In this document: positions 43,758 through 51,403 of the stretch, in pieces
Numbering within the stretch: the stretch's first letter is position 1
How the letters are laid out: each line of letters begins with the position of its first letter
NCBI RefSeq assembly: GCF_001570405.1
Contig: NZ_BBYM01000017.1
Location: forward strand, 302,309 to 366,308
Length of the DNA: 64,000 nt
Reading direction: 5' to 3'
Source: Microtetraspora niveoalba
GTDB taxonomy: Bacteria > Actinomycetota > Actinomycetes > Streptosporangiales > Streptosporangiaceae
The notes under the pieces: generated by a model
What the model saw: the letters and a program-made list of their open reading frames with translations, nothing else
Databases searched by the model: none
Told to the model about the DNA's origin: nothing
Program-made: the position numbers and the translations under genes

Positions 43758-43895
43758 TCTGGCCGGATCTGCCGGGTGCGTGCCATGAGATACCCGAAGG
43801 CTGCCCAGAAAGGCGCGTAATACGTATTCCTGCCGATGTGCGGGCGGGCGGAGATCTCTAGCGTCGGGGACGCCGACGACACCCCGAGGTGAGCC

Positions 43896-45167
43896 ATGCG
43901 CGTGCCGAGCGTGTTCCTGCCCGTGTTCCTGTCCGCCGTCCTGACGACATCCGCCCTCACCGTCACCTCCGCTGCCGCCGAGGCCGACACCACATCCCCG
44001 CCCGCCGCCGTCGACGTCGTCTACGAGCGGGCCAACTTCGGCCCCGGCACCCGCGAGGGCGTCAAGGGGGGACACACCCTGTCCTTCGCCGCCCCCGCAG
44101 GCACGATCTCCTACACCGACGCGCTGGGCACGAAGAACTGGGAGTACGCCCGGTGGACCGGCCCCGAGCGGCAGATCGGGTTCGCGGCCACCGAGCTGGT
44201 GGCCTCCTGGAACGCCGACGTGCCGACCGGCAGCTGGCTGCAGGTCGAGATGCGCGGCCGCAACGCTGCCGGGCTGACGAAGTGGTACGTGCTCGGCCGC
44301 TGGGCGTACGGCGACGAGGACATCCGCCGCACGTCGCTGCCGGGGCAGCGTGACGCCGACGGCACGGTCTCGGTCGACACGTTCGTGGCCGCGGCGGGCA
44401 AGGCGATCACCGCGTACCAGTTGCGCGCCACGCTGTACCGTACGCCGGGCTCCTCCGTGACGCCGGTCGTGCGCACGCTCGGCGCGATGGCCTCCGCCGT
44501 GCCCGACCGGACGACCGTCCCGGTCAGCCCCGGCGGCATCGCCTGGGGCGTCGAGTTGCCCGTGCCGCGCCGCTCGCAGAACATCCACGAGGGCCACTAC
44601 CCCGAGTGGGACGGCGGGGGAGAGGCGTGGTGCAGCCCGACCTCGACCACCATGGTCCTCGGCTACTGGGGCAAGTGGCCCAGCAAGGAGGACACCTCCT
44701 GGGTGGACCCCGATCCCAACCCCGAGGTCGACTACGCCGCCCGGTACACCTACGACTACGCCTACGAGGGAGCGGGCAACTGGCCGTTCAACGCGGCCTA
44801 CGCGGGACGGTACGGGGTGGAGGGCTTCGTCACCCGGCTCCGATCGCTGACCGAGATGGAGCGGCTGATCCGCGCCGGCATCCCGGTCGTCACCTCCCAG
44901 TCGTTCAAGGCGGCGGAACTGCCCGGCGCCGGGTACAGCACCAACGGCCACCTCATGGTCATCGTCGGCTTCACCGCCACCGGTGACGTGATCGCCAACG
45001 ACCCCGCCTCGCCGGACAACGACGCGGTGCGCCGGGTCTACCCGCGGGCGAACTTCGAGAACGTCTGGCTGCGCAGCACCGGCAGCGGCGGGATCGTGTA
45101 CGTCATCCACCCGAAGCAGGGGCACCCGCTGCCTCCCACCACGCCGGGGCTGCCGGCCAACTGGTGA
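43896..45167 (+). CDS. Secreted peptidase C39-like protein
   Basis: The 423-residue exported protein has a signal peptide at residues 1-28, a beta-rich N-terminal domain (about 35-200) and a papain-like C39-type domain. The nucleophile Cys is in GGEAWCSPTSTTMVLGYWG, the His in NGHLMVIVGF and the Asp/Asn in NDPASPDND. There is no transporter, so it is the stand-alone PF13529-like type rather than a bacteriocin exporter. It is probably a cell-wall or extracellular protease. ATG 43896 is preceded by GAGGTGAG. Confidence 0.87.
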   Translation: MRVPSVFLPVFLSAVLTTSALTVTSAAAEADTTSPPAAVDVVYERANFGPGTREGVKGGHTLSFAAPAGTISYTDALGTKNWEYARWTGPERQIGFAATELVASWNADVPTGSWLQVEMRGRNAAGLTKWYVLGRWAYGDEDIRRTSLPGQRDADGTVSVDTFVAAAGKAITAYQLRATLYRTPGSSVTPVVRTLGAMASAVPDRTTVPVSPGGIAWGVELPVPRRSQNIHEGHYPEWDGGGEAWCSPTSTTMVLGYWGKWPSKEDTSWVDPDPNPEVDYAARYTYDYAYEGAGNWPFNAAYAGRYGVEGFVTRLRSLTEMERLIRAGIPVVTSQSFKAAELPGAGYSTNGHLMVIVGFTATGDVIANDPASPDNDAVRRVYPRANFENVWLRSTGSGGIVYVIHPKQGHPLPPTTPGLPANW

Positions 45168-45764
45168 CGGCAGGCGGCAACGCGCTGTCGATCGGGTGAC
45201 GTGCCGGCGCCGCTGTTCCGGGTAGCACCTACAGCAGCGCCGGTCCGACCCCGGCAGGTACATTCCGGCGAACTCCCGGTCGAGCAACGCCACCTGGCCG
45301 GACTCGCCGGGGTCGGTCAGCCTGAGCCCGGCGGAGCGCAGGCGTCGCCTTCGAGCCCATGCCGTGCGACGCGAGAAGTTCGTACCGGGACGGCGGAGAA
45401 CGCGCGGGCGCTGATTCATCATCGAACCGGGTGCAGGGGATCAATGCCCTGCACCCGGTTCGACGCTATCTGGGCCGGGCGATCCCCCCGAGACTCGCCA
45501 TGGAGAACTGTCGGCACGTGAGCCGCCGCCTGGGAAGGCCGACTCGCTCGCAGCTGACTGCCACGTTGTGCGCGTCACGTCAGGCCGGCCGAGCGCTCGA
45601 ACGAGGTAGGTCCGACCGGAATGACGTGCCGGGCGGCCGCGGCGCGGGTCGCACTGCGCGAGCCGCGCCGGTAGCGCACCACGGGTCCCTCGATACGGGC
45701 GGTGCCCCTTTCTTGTTCTTCCTGAGCAGGTGTGCGGTAGAGACGGTCGGCGTAACCGTGGCGG
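45168..45764. other. 597-base intergenic region without a convincing gene
   Basis: It lies between the convergent peptidase and YcnI genes. Frames on both strands are arginine-rich and lack domains. The only clear structure is the long inverted repeat at 45422-45463. A smaller one (TAACCG-TGG-CGGTTA, 45753-45767) overlaps the YcnI stop and could help termination. Confidence 0.6.
45422..45463. repeat. 17-bp perfect inverted repeat, 8-base loop
   Basis: The arms are TCGAACCGGGTGCAGGG and its exact complement. It has no T-tract and lies about 255 bases from the peptidase stop, far for a terminator. It could be a bidirectional terminator, a protein-binding site or a trace of a mobile element end. 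Confidence 0.6.
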
Positions 45765-46490
45765 TTATCGCGTCCGGCGGGTCCGCACGACCATCGTCGC
45801 AGCGCACGCGAGGGAGATCACCAGCGCGGCCGCGGACAGCCCGACCGCCCACGCACTCCCCACACCCGATCCGGTCGCGGGCGTGCCGTCCGCGGTCAGG
45901 GACACCCGGTCGGTTCCGGTCGACGGGGACGACGCCGCGTCGCCCTTGGGCACGAGCCGGAGTACCGGCGCGGGCCGCTCCGGCTCGTCGCCGCCGGAGG
46001 ACGGATCCTGGATCCAGCGCACGATCTCGCCGTCGCTGTAGTGCTGGAGCGTCTTGAACATCAGCCGGTCGGTATCGGGCAGCGGTCCGGCGCTCACGGA
46101 GAACTCCTCGTACTCACCCGGCTGGATGCCTGACTTCGCATCCGTCGCAGTCCAGGTGATCTGGCCGACGACCTCGCTGATCTGCGCGCCGTGCGCCTCG
46201 ATCGGCGCGGCCAGCTTGGTCTTGGTGATCGCGTACGACCAACCCGGGTGTGGCTTCACCGAGACCGAGGCGAGCGGGGTGTCGGCCGGCAGCTGAACCT
46301 CGATCTTGGTCGTGCTCGCGTCGTCGCGCTCGTTGGGGACGCGGAACGTCAAGGCAGCGTAGCCGCCCTGGGTGGCCGTGTCCGCGGTCACTTTCACGTG
46401 TGCGAACGCCACCGCCGGCATGATGCCGATCAGGCAGGCTGCCATCCCCACGGTTACGAGGCCACGTATCGCGCGGCGCAGCATATGCAT
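45765..46490 (-). CDS. ycnI: YcnI-like copper-binding protein (DUF1775) with C-terminal anchor
   Basis: The 241-residue protein has a signal peptide ending in AVAFA, so the mature protein starts with His (HVKV). In YcnI this N-terminal His forms the copper site together with a Trp; WTATD and GWSY are candidate Trp positions here. The DUF1775 domain (about residues 32-155) carries YAALTFRVPNERDD and IQPGEYEEFSVSAGPLP. A proline/serine linker leads to one membrane helix (AVGLSAAALVISLACAATMVV) and a basic tail. It is the last gene of the eight-gene envelope block and fills the copper-protein slot that CopC-CopD fills in the other set. A hairpin separates it from the lipoprotein gene upstream. 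Confidence 0.9.
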   Translation of the reverse strand: MHMLRRAIRGLVTVGMAACLIGIMPAVAFAHVKVTADTATQGGYAALTFRVPNERDDASTTKIEVQLPADTPLASVSVKPHPGWSYAITKTKLAAPIEAHGAQISEVVGQITWTATDAKSGIQPGEYEEFSVSAGPLPDTDRLMFKTLQHYSDGEIVRWIQDPSSGGDEPERPAPVLRLVPKGDAASSPSTGTDRVSLTADGTPATGSGVGSAWAVGLSAAALVISLACAATMVVRTRRTR

Positions 46491-46555
46491 TCTCCTTGTC
46501 GTGCTGGCGATCAGGAATCGCGACTGTGCTGTCTGGTCGAATAAAGCTCGCGTGC

Positions 46556-46578
46556 GGCGGGCTGCGGTCCAGCCCGCC
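46556..46578 (-). terminator. Hairpin between small lipoprotein A and YcnI
   Basis: A perfect 9-bp stem (GGCGGGCTG / CAGCCCGCC, 5-base loop) lies 9 bases after the lipoprotein stop on the transcribed strand. A U-containing run follows. It probably ends most transcripts and lets YcnI have its own promoter. Confidence 0.6.
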
Positions 46579-46587
46579 GGTCTCGGT

Positions 46588-47316
46588 TCAGCCCAGTCTT
46601 CGCAGCACCTTCTCCACGGCGCCCCCGGCCTTGTCCGCGGAGTCGGCGCGGTCTCCGACGATCTTCGTCTGGGTGAGGTCGAGATAGAGGATGAGATTCG
46701 CCCGATGGAGCACCACGATGGCGATGTCCTCGTAGTAGACGTCGTCCATTCCCGGGGGGAATGTGTGGGCGAGTTGCTGCACGTACCCCTTCCACCCGAA
46801 CACCTCGAGCGGGCGGCTTGTCACGCTGTAGGTGCCGAGGATGACCGGCGGCCCCCCGTTCACCGCATACGATCCGGGGCACTTGGCCAGCCCGGAGCCG
46901 ACCTCGTCCATCGCGCCATCGGCGATGGCGCTCGAGCCGAAGACAAGGGCGTTCTGGGTCACGTACGGGACGCGCGAGTCGGTCGATCGAGCGGGCTCCA
47001 CGGCGAACTGCCCCACGGGCTCGCCGCCGACCGGCTGCACCACGTTGGACGGCGCATTGGCCGCGTCCGAACGCTGGACGTACGGGCAGGTCTGTATGGC
47101 GCTCGGCGGCACGTAGTTGGTATGCGAGTGGAAGTTCCGGTCGTACCAGTAGTCGCGCGCGCCTTCGCCGGCGTCCTTGGCGGTGTAGTAGGCGGCCTTG
47201 ACATCGTCGGCCGTGTAGTGCGGCTTGGTCGCTGTGGCGTCCGCGGTGCCGGAGCAGCCGGTGAGGGCGGCGCAGATGGCGGCCAGCGCGAGGGCGACAC
47301 GGGGGCGCAAGGTCAT
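46588..47316 (-). CDS. Conserved secreted lipoprotein A (paralogue of 50623-51387)
   Basis: The 242-residue lipoprotein has lipobox AALTGC. I do not recognise the family with certainty; the pattern loosely recalls PknH-type extracellular sensor domains. It shares an array of motifs with the paralogue at 50623: TCPYVQRS, GGEPVGQF, KCPGSY followed by GGPPVILGTY, GWKGYVQQLAHTFPP and a C-terminal VEKVLRRLG. Two conserved cysteines (TCPY and KCP) probably form a disulfide. ATG 47316 gives a correct signal peptide, whereas longer frames do not. Neighbours are a binding-protein-like lipoprotein and YcnI. It probably works on the outer face of the membrane with them. Confidence 0.75.
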   Translation of the reverse strand: MTLRPRVALALAAICAALTGCSGTADATATKPHYTADDVKAAYYTAKDAGEGARDYWYDRNFHSHTNYVPPSAIQTCPYVQRSDAANAPSNVVQPVGGEPVGQFAVEPARSTDSRVPYVTQNALVFGSSAIADGAMDEVGSGLAKCPGSYAVNGGPPVILGTYSVTSRPLEVFGWKGYVQQLAHTFPPGMDDVYYEDIAIVVLHRANLILYLDLTQTKIVGDRADSADKAGGAVEKVLRRLG

Positions 47317-47361
47317 GGATGGCTCACTTCGTCGGGGGAGGCTGCGATCGACCACGGGCCG

Positions 47362-48570
47362 TCAGGTGTCGTTGTCCGGACGCAGCGTGTTGGCGAGGGT
47401 GAAGGCGCCGCTTTTGACGGTCAGCACGAGATGGTTGTCGTATTTGACCGTGTGGTCGGGGGCGAACCTGAGCGCACCCATGAACGTGGTGAAGGTGTCC
47501 TCGAGCTTGGTCAACTGCTCGCTGTTCAGTGCGCGGTCCACCTTTCCCGTCTGCGTCACGGTCTGTCCCAGGGCGCGCAGCGCGTCATAGGCCTGCAGCG
47601 CGTCCCGTCCCGGCGCGCGGCCGAAGGCCTTGGTGAAACGCGCGGTCCACGCCTTGGCGGCGGGGAGGTTCTGCGGGCCGGCCGTGGCGATCACGTATGC
47701 GCCCTCGGCGCCGTCAGTGCCGGCGGCCGACAGGAAATCGGGGCTCTCCGACTGGGCGGAGGCGATGTACATGCCCTTGTACCCGGCCTTCCGTAGCGCT
47801 GTGGCGAGCCGGCCGGATTCCTGGGCGGAGCCGGCCCAGTACACGACGTCGGGGTCGGCGGCCAGCGCGGTGGCCGCGGCCGCGGCGATGTCCTGCCGCC
47901 CGGCCGTCAGGGTCTGCTTGCTGACCACCTTGGGGACGGGCGAGGCCACCGAGATCACCTGTTTGACCAGGTATGCGGACTGCGGGGTGTCATCAGCGAT
48001 CACCGCGAGCCGCTGGGCGGTGTTGTAGGCCATCCAGTGCACTGTCGCCAGCGCTTCCTGGTACGGCGTGCCGTTGGTGAGATAAGCCGTGGGAGTGTCC
48101 TCCGCGCTGACCAGAGTGGGCGAGTTGGCGGAGGTGATGAGGAACGGCACTCCGTTGCCGCCGAGGACCCGCGCGGCGGCCTCGGCCGCGTCGTCGCAGA
48201 CGCCTCCGATCGCGCCGGCGACGCTCTCGGTGAGGTGGAGCCGCTTCGCGGCCTCCTTGCCGCTGTCGTCCAGGCACTCGTCGTCGACGGTGACCAGGGA
48301 GACGTGCAGCCCGATGACCCCGCCCCGGACGTTGAGGTCGTTCGCGGCCATCTGCGCCCCATCCACCAGGTCCTGCCCGCGCGCGCTTTCCGGTCCGGAC
48401 AGCGGGGCGATCACACCGAAGGCGATGTCCCCCCTGGGGGCGGCCGGTGTGGCGCCGCCTGAGCTGCATCCGCCCGCGGCCGGGAGCGTGAGGACGGTGA
48501 GGGTCAACGGTACGAGCCAGCGGATGTGGCGGGTCCGGCCACGGCGGTCGAGGTTCGTCGGAAGCTGCAT
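47362..48570 (-). CDS. Type I periplasmic-binding-like lipoprotein A (Leu/Ile/Val-BP family)
   Basis: The 402-residue exported protein has a signal with a lipobox-like AAGGC. A Peripla_BP_6 domain (about residues 50-395) follows: GVIAPLSGPESARGQDLVDGAQ, VTVDDECLDDSGKEAAKRL, GGVCDDAAEAAARVL and YIASAQSESPDFL. A Cys in each of DDECLDD and GGVCDD matches a Cys pair in the paralogue at 53218. No permease or ATPase is nearby, so it is more likely a receptor or sensor than a transport subunit. It follows a strong hairpin after LVIVD protein A. ATG 48570. Confidence 0.85.
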   Translation of the reverse strand: MQLPTNLDRRGRTRHIRWLVPLTLTVLTLPAAGGCSSGGATPAAPRGDIAFGVIAPLSGPESARGQDLVDGAQMAANDLNVRGGVIGLHVSLVTVDDECLDDSGKEAAKRLHLTESVAGAIGGVCDDAAEAAARVLGGNGVPFLITSANSPTLVSAEDTPTAYLTNGTPYQEALATVHWMAYNTAQRLAVIADDTPQSAYLVKQVISVASPVPKVVSKQTLTAGRQDIAAAAATALAADPDVVYWAGSAQESGRLATALRKAGYKGMYIASAQSESPDFLSAAGTDGAEGAYVIATAGPQNLPAAKAWTARFTKAFGRAPGRDALQAYDALRALGQTVTQTGKVDRALNSEQLTKLEDTFTTFMGALRFAPDHTVKYDNHLVLTVKSGAFTLANTLRPDNDT

Positions 48571-48643
48571 GGGGTGCTTCTCTCGGCTCCGGTACGTGTT
48601 GAAGGGGGGCGGGGCCCAGGGAACGGGAAGGGAACCCCGGGTG

Positions 48644-48688
48644 CCCGCTCGCGGGCTCGCGCCGTGGTGACGCGAGCCCGCGAGCGGG
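48644..48688 (-). terminator. Strong GC hairpin after LVIVD gene A
   Basis: A perfect 18-bp stem (CCCGCTCGCGGGCTCGCG and its complement, 9-base loop) lies in the 139-base gap before the binding-protein-like gene. There is no T-tract. It should terminate or strongly attenuate transcription. Confidence 0.75.
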
Positions 48689-48709
48689 GCGGAGGTATCT
48701 GCCGGAGGC

Positions 48710-50584
48710 CTACTTCTCGCAGGAGTTCCAGCAGACCTTCTTCTCCTGCTTGCCGGGGATGTCGCCGGTGAACTTCAGGATGTCGACGCCACGGCCGTAG
48801 TCGGGGACGTAGACGTACCCGTTGTGCCAGTAGGCCGAGGAGGCGTTGCTCCCGATGATCGCCGGGCCGTCGGGGCCGGCGGCTCGGTCGGGCACCCGGA
48901 ACCAGCCGACCTGCTGCGGGTTCCTCGGGTCGGAGATGTCCAGGAACCGGACGCCCTGCTCGTAGTAGCCGCCGACGACGATGTTGCCGTTCACCGTGAA
49001 CCAGTGCGCGGAGCAGTCGCCGGCCTTACCCGTCGGGTCGACGTAGTGGCCGGGCTTGCCCCCGGGGTTGTACGTGGCGAGCCGTGTCATCTTGACCGGG
49101 TTCTCCGGAGTGGAGGTGATCCCGTCGGCGTCGTGTGTCCCCTCGAGCGACGCCAGGATGAACACGCCGGCCTTCGAGCAGTTCTGGTTGTTGTTCTCGT
49201 TGGTGATGAGGAGCACGTCGCCCTTGGGGCGATCTCCCAGGGTGTTCGGGAAGCGGTAGGCGTTGTGCAGGAAGGAGCCCTCCGAGCCGCCGACGCTCCC
49301 GCCCGCGTACGGGATCGGGTCATAGGCCGTCGCGTAGCGCTCGGTCTGCGTGGCCGGGTCGAAGTGCTTCCCGTCCGTCCAGTAGCCGCGTACGCCGCCG
49401 CTGCCCGAGACCCAGACGACGCCGTCGAAGTCGACGTCGACGCTGTGCGTGGAGCCGCTCGTCGCACCGGTGCGCCGGACGTCGGAGACGACGGCCTGGC
49501 TGTAGGTGAACGGGTGGTTGACGTCACGTACGTCGGTCACGTAGACGGGGGAGCTCACGCCGCGCACGCCCGACCCCACCGACCAGATGAAACGGCAGTC
49601 GTTGATGCAGGTCGCGGTGTGGCCGAGCGGGACCGGGTGGAAGCCCAGCAGCACCGGGTGCCACGGGTCCTTGATGTCGATGACGAACAGGCCCTTCTTA
49701 CCCGAGTCACGGGTCATGAAGACGAGCTTGCGCCTGCTGTCGACCGTGAGGTTCTCACCCTCCCAGAACTGGGTCATGGTCTCGCCCGGCTGCTTCAGCT
49801 GGTTGACGGTGACCTCAGAGATGTACGTCGGGTGCTCGGGGTCCTTCAGCGACCAGATGGCCAGGCCGCCGGTGCCGTTGGCGACCATGACGTCGTAACC
49901 GAGCTTCTCGTAGTGCACGAAGTTCAGCGACGAGAACGCGGGGCACTTCGACGCCTTGAAGGCGGGGCAGCTCGAGTTGCCGGACAGCACCCCGCGCACG
50001 TGGCCGACGACCTCGACGTTGTCGCTGTGCGTCGCGTTGTCGGGGAACACCCCGGTGTCCGGGAGGGTCTGCGTCCCCTCGGTGCCGGTGCCGTCCGTGA
50101 CGCCGGCCAGCGACGCGGCCTCACGCTCGGCGTTGTTCGCCGCCTCCGCCGCGGCCGCTGCCGCCGCCGCCGACGCGGCGGCCTTCTCGTTGTACTCCAG
50201 CTGCGCCTGCGCCGCCTTGGCGGATGCTTCCGCGGCCTTGGCGGCGGCGGACTCCGCCTTGTTCTTGTCGGAGACCTGGCCCGACTCCTCAGCCTTGGCG
50301 GCGGCGTCGGCGGCCTTCTGCGCCTCCTCCTCGGCCTTGGCCTTGGCCTCGTCCAGACGAGCGGCCGCCCTGGCGGCGTCCTTCGCGGCCGCGTCCGCCC
50401 GGTTCTGCAGGCTGGTCGCCTCGGCCCTCGCGTGCCCGACCGTGCCGGGGTTGACCGGACCGGACGGATCCGCGTACGCCGGGCCGAGGCTCGCCGTCTG
50501 CAGCACGACCGCCGTGACGAGCGCGGCCGTGCCGGCCAGGAGGGCTCTGCCCTTCAGCGCTCCTCCAACAGGTAAGAATCGCAC
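48710..50584 (-). CDS. LVIVD-repeat secreted protein A with N-terminal coiled coil
   Basis: The 624-residue exported protein has a signal peptide ending near residue 38 (GPAYA). An alanine-, lysine- and glutamate-rich coiled coil follows (about 48-165), absent from its paralogue at 54478. A beta-propeller-like LVIVD domain then runs from about 190 to 610. Repeats carry phrases such as GGLAIWSLKDPEHPTYIS, LFVIDIKDPWHPVLLG, YVTDVRDVNHPFTYS and VRFLDISDPRNPQQVGW. The protein ends in KKVCWNSCEK, a C-x3-C pair also found in the paralogue. Histidines (HTATCINDC, TSGSTHSVDVD) are conserved between the two. GTG 50584 follows GAGGAAC. It may be wall-associated. The biochemical role is unknown; copper handling is inferred from the neighbours. 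Confidence 0.85.
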   Translation of the reverse strand: MRFLPVGGALKGRALLAGTAALVTAVVLQTASLGPAYADPSGPVNPGTVGHARAEATSLQNRADAAAKDAARAAARLDEAKAKAEEEAQKAADAAAKAEESGQVSDKNKAESAAAKAAEASAKAAQAQLEYNEKAAASAAAAAAAAEAANNAEREAASLAGVTDGTGTEGTQTLPDTGVFPDNATHSDNVEVVGHVRGVLSGNSSCPAFKASKCPAFSSLNFVHYEKLGYDVMVANGTGGLAIWSLKDPEHPTYISEVTVNQLKQPGETMTQFWEGENLTVDSRRKLVFMTRDSGKKGLFVIDIKDPWHPVLLGFHPVPLGHTATCINDCRFIWSVGSGVRGVSSPVYVTDVRDVNHPFTYSQAVVSDVRRTGATSGSTHSVDVDFDGVVWVSGSGGVRGYWTDGKHFDPATQTERYATAYDPIPYAGGSVGGSEGSFLHNAYRFPNTLGDRPKGDVLLITNENNNQNCSKAGVFILASLEGTHDADGITSTPENPVKMTRLATYNPGGKPGHYVDPTGKAGDCSAHWFTVNGNIVVGGYYEQGVRFLDISDPRNPQQVGWFRVPDRAAGPDGPAIIGSNASSAYWHNGYVYVPDYGRGVDILKFTGDIPGKQEKKVCWNSCEK

Positions 50585-50622
50585 CGTTCCTCAAACCTCC
50601 AATAGATCTTGTGGACGCGGCG

Positions 50623-51387
50623 CTAGCCGAGGCGGGCCAGCGTCGTCTTCATCAACGCCTTGACCTTCTCGTCGGAGTCGGCGCGCTGGCCCACTGCCTT
50701 GATCTGCGCATAGCCGACGTAGATGATGGCGTTGGCCTTGTGCACCACGACGGTGACCAGGTCGTCGTAGGTGTCCGGGTTCACCTCCGGGGGCGAGGTG
50801 TGCACGAGATGCTGGGCGAAGCCCTTCCAGCCCTCCATCTCGATCTGCCGGCTGCCGACCTTGTAGTCGCCCACGACGGACGGCGGTCCGCCGAGCACGC
50901 CGAACGTCTCCGGGCACTTGGCCGACTCGGCCACGACGGTGTCCATCGTGTTGTCGGCGAGCGAGGAACTCTTGAAGACCGTCGCGCCCTGTGTGACGAC
51001 CGGAAGCGACGACGTACCCGCGAGTTGCGGGCCGACGATGAACCGCCCGGTCGGCATCCCACCCACCGGCTCGACCGCCGGCCGCACATCGACCTCGACA
51101 TCCTCGGAGCGCTGGACGTACGGACAGGTCGGGATGCTGTTCGGGGGCGTGTAGACGACGTGGGAGGCGTGGCCGTTGTCCTTGAACTCGGTCGCGCCTT
51201 CGCCCAGGTCGCCGGGGCTGACGAGGCCGTACCGGATGGAGTCCAGGGTGTAGGGCGGCTTGGTCAACGGCTGCGGAGCCCCGCTGGAGCAGCCCGTCAG
51301 GACGCCGAGGGCGAGCATGCCGGCGGCGGCCCCGCTCACCCGGCGGGTCACTCGGCGCCGGGGCGTTTTCCGGTCAACGCCTCGCAT
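50623..51387 (-). CDS. Conserved secreted lipoprotein B (paralogue of 46588-47316)
   Basis: The 254-residue lipoprotein has a basic, arginine-rich N-terminus, hydrophobic core and lipobox GVLTGC. It shares TCPYVQRS, GGMPTGRF, KCPETF followed by GGPPSVVGDY, GWKGFAQHLVHTSPP and the C-terminal TTLARLG with lipoprotein A. The family is not recognised. It is 16 bases downstream of CopC-CopD and 38 bases upstream of LVIVD gene A, so it is tightly placed in the copper block. ATG 51387 was chosen because the preceding in-frame residues lie in the copper gene. Confidence 0.75.
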   Translation of the reverse strand: MRGVDRKTPRRRVTRRVSGAAAGMLALGVLTGCSSGAPQPLTKPPYTLDSIRYGLVSPGDLGEGATEFKDNGHASHVVYTPPNSIPTCPYVQRSEDVEVDVRPAVEPVGGMPTGRFIVGPQLAGTSSLPVVTQGATVFKSSSLADNTMDTVVAESAKCPETFGVLGGPPSVVGDYKVGSRQIEMEGWKGFAQHLVHTSPPEVNPDTYDDLVTVVVHKANAIIYVGYAQIKAVGQRADSDEKVKALMKTTLARLG

Positions 51388-51403
51388 GTGTGCCACCAGC
51401 CTT

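Noticed and set aside
43749..45422. 557-codon minus-strand frame opposite the C39-like peptidase
   Set aside because: The plus strand has a signal peptide and catalytic motifs; the minus frame has none.
45422..45463. Possible tRNA because of a GGTTCGA sequence
   Set aside because: The GGTTCGA is part of a simple 17-bp hairpin; there is no acceptor stem, D-arm or anticodon arm around it.
48824..50575. 583-codon plus-strand frame opposite LVIVD gene A
   Set aside because: No motif or start signal, and biased residues typical of the reverse of a GC-rich gene.
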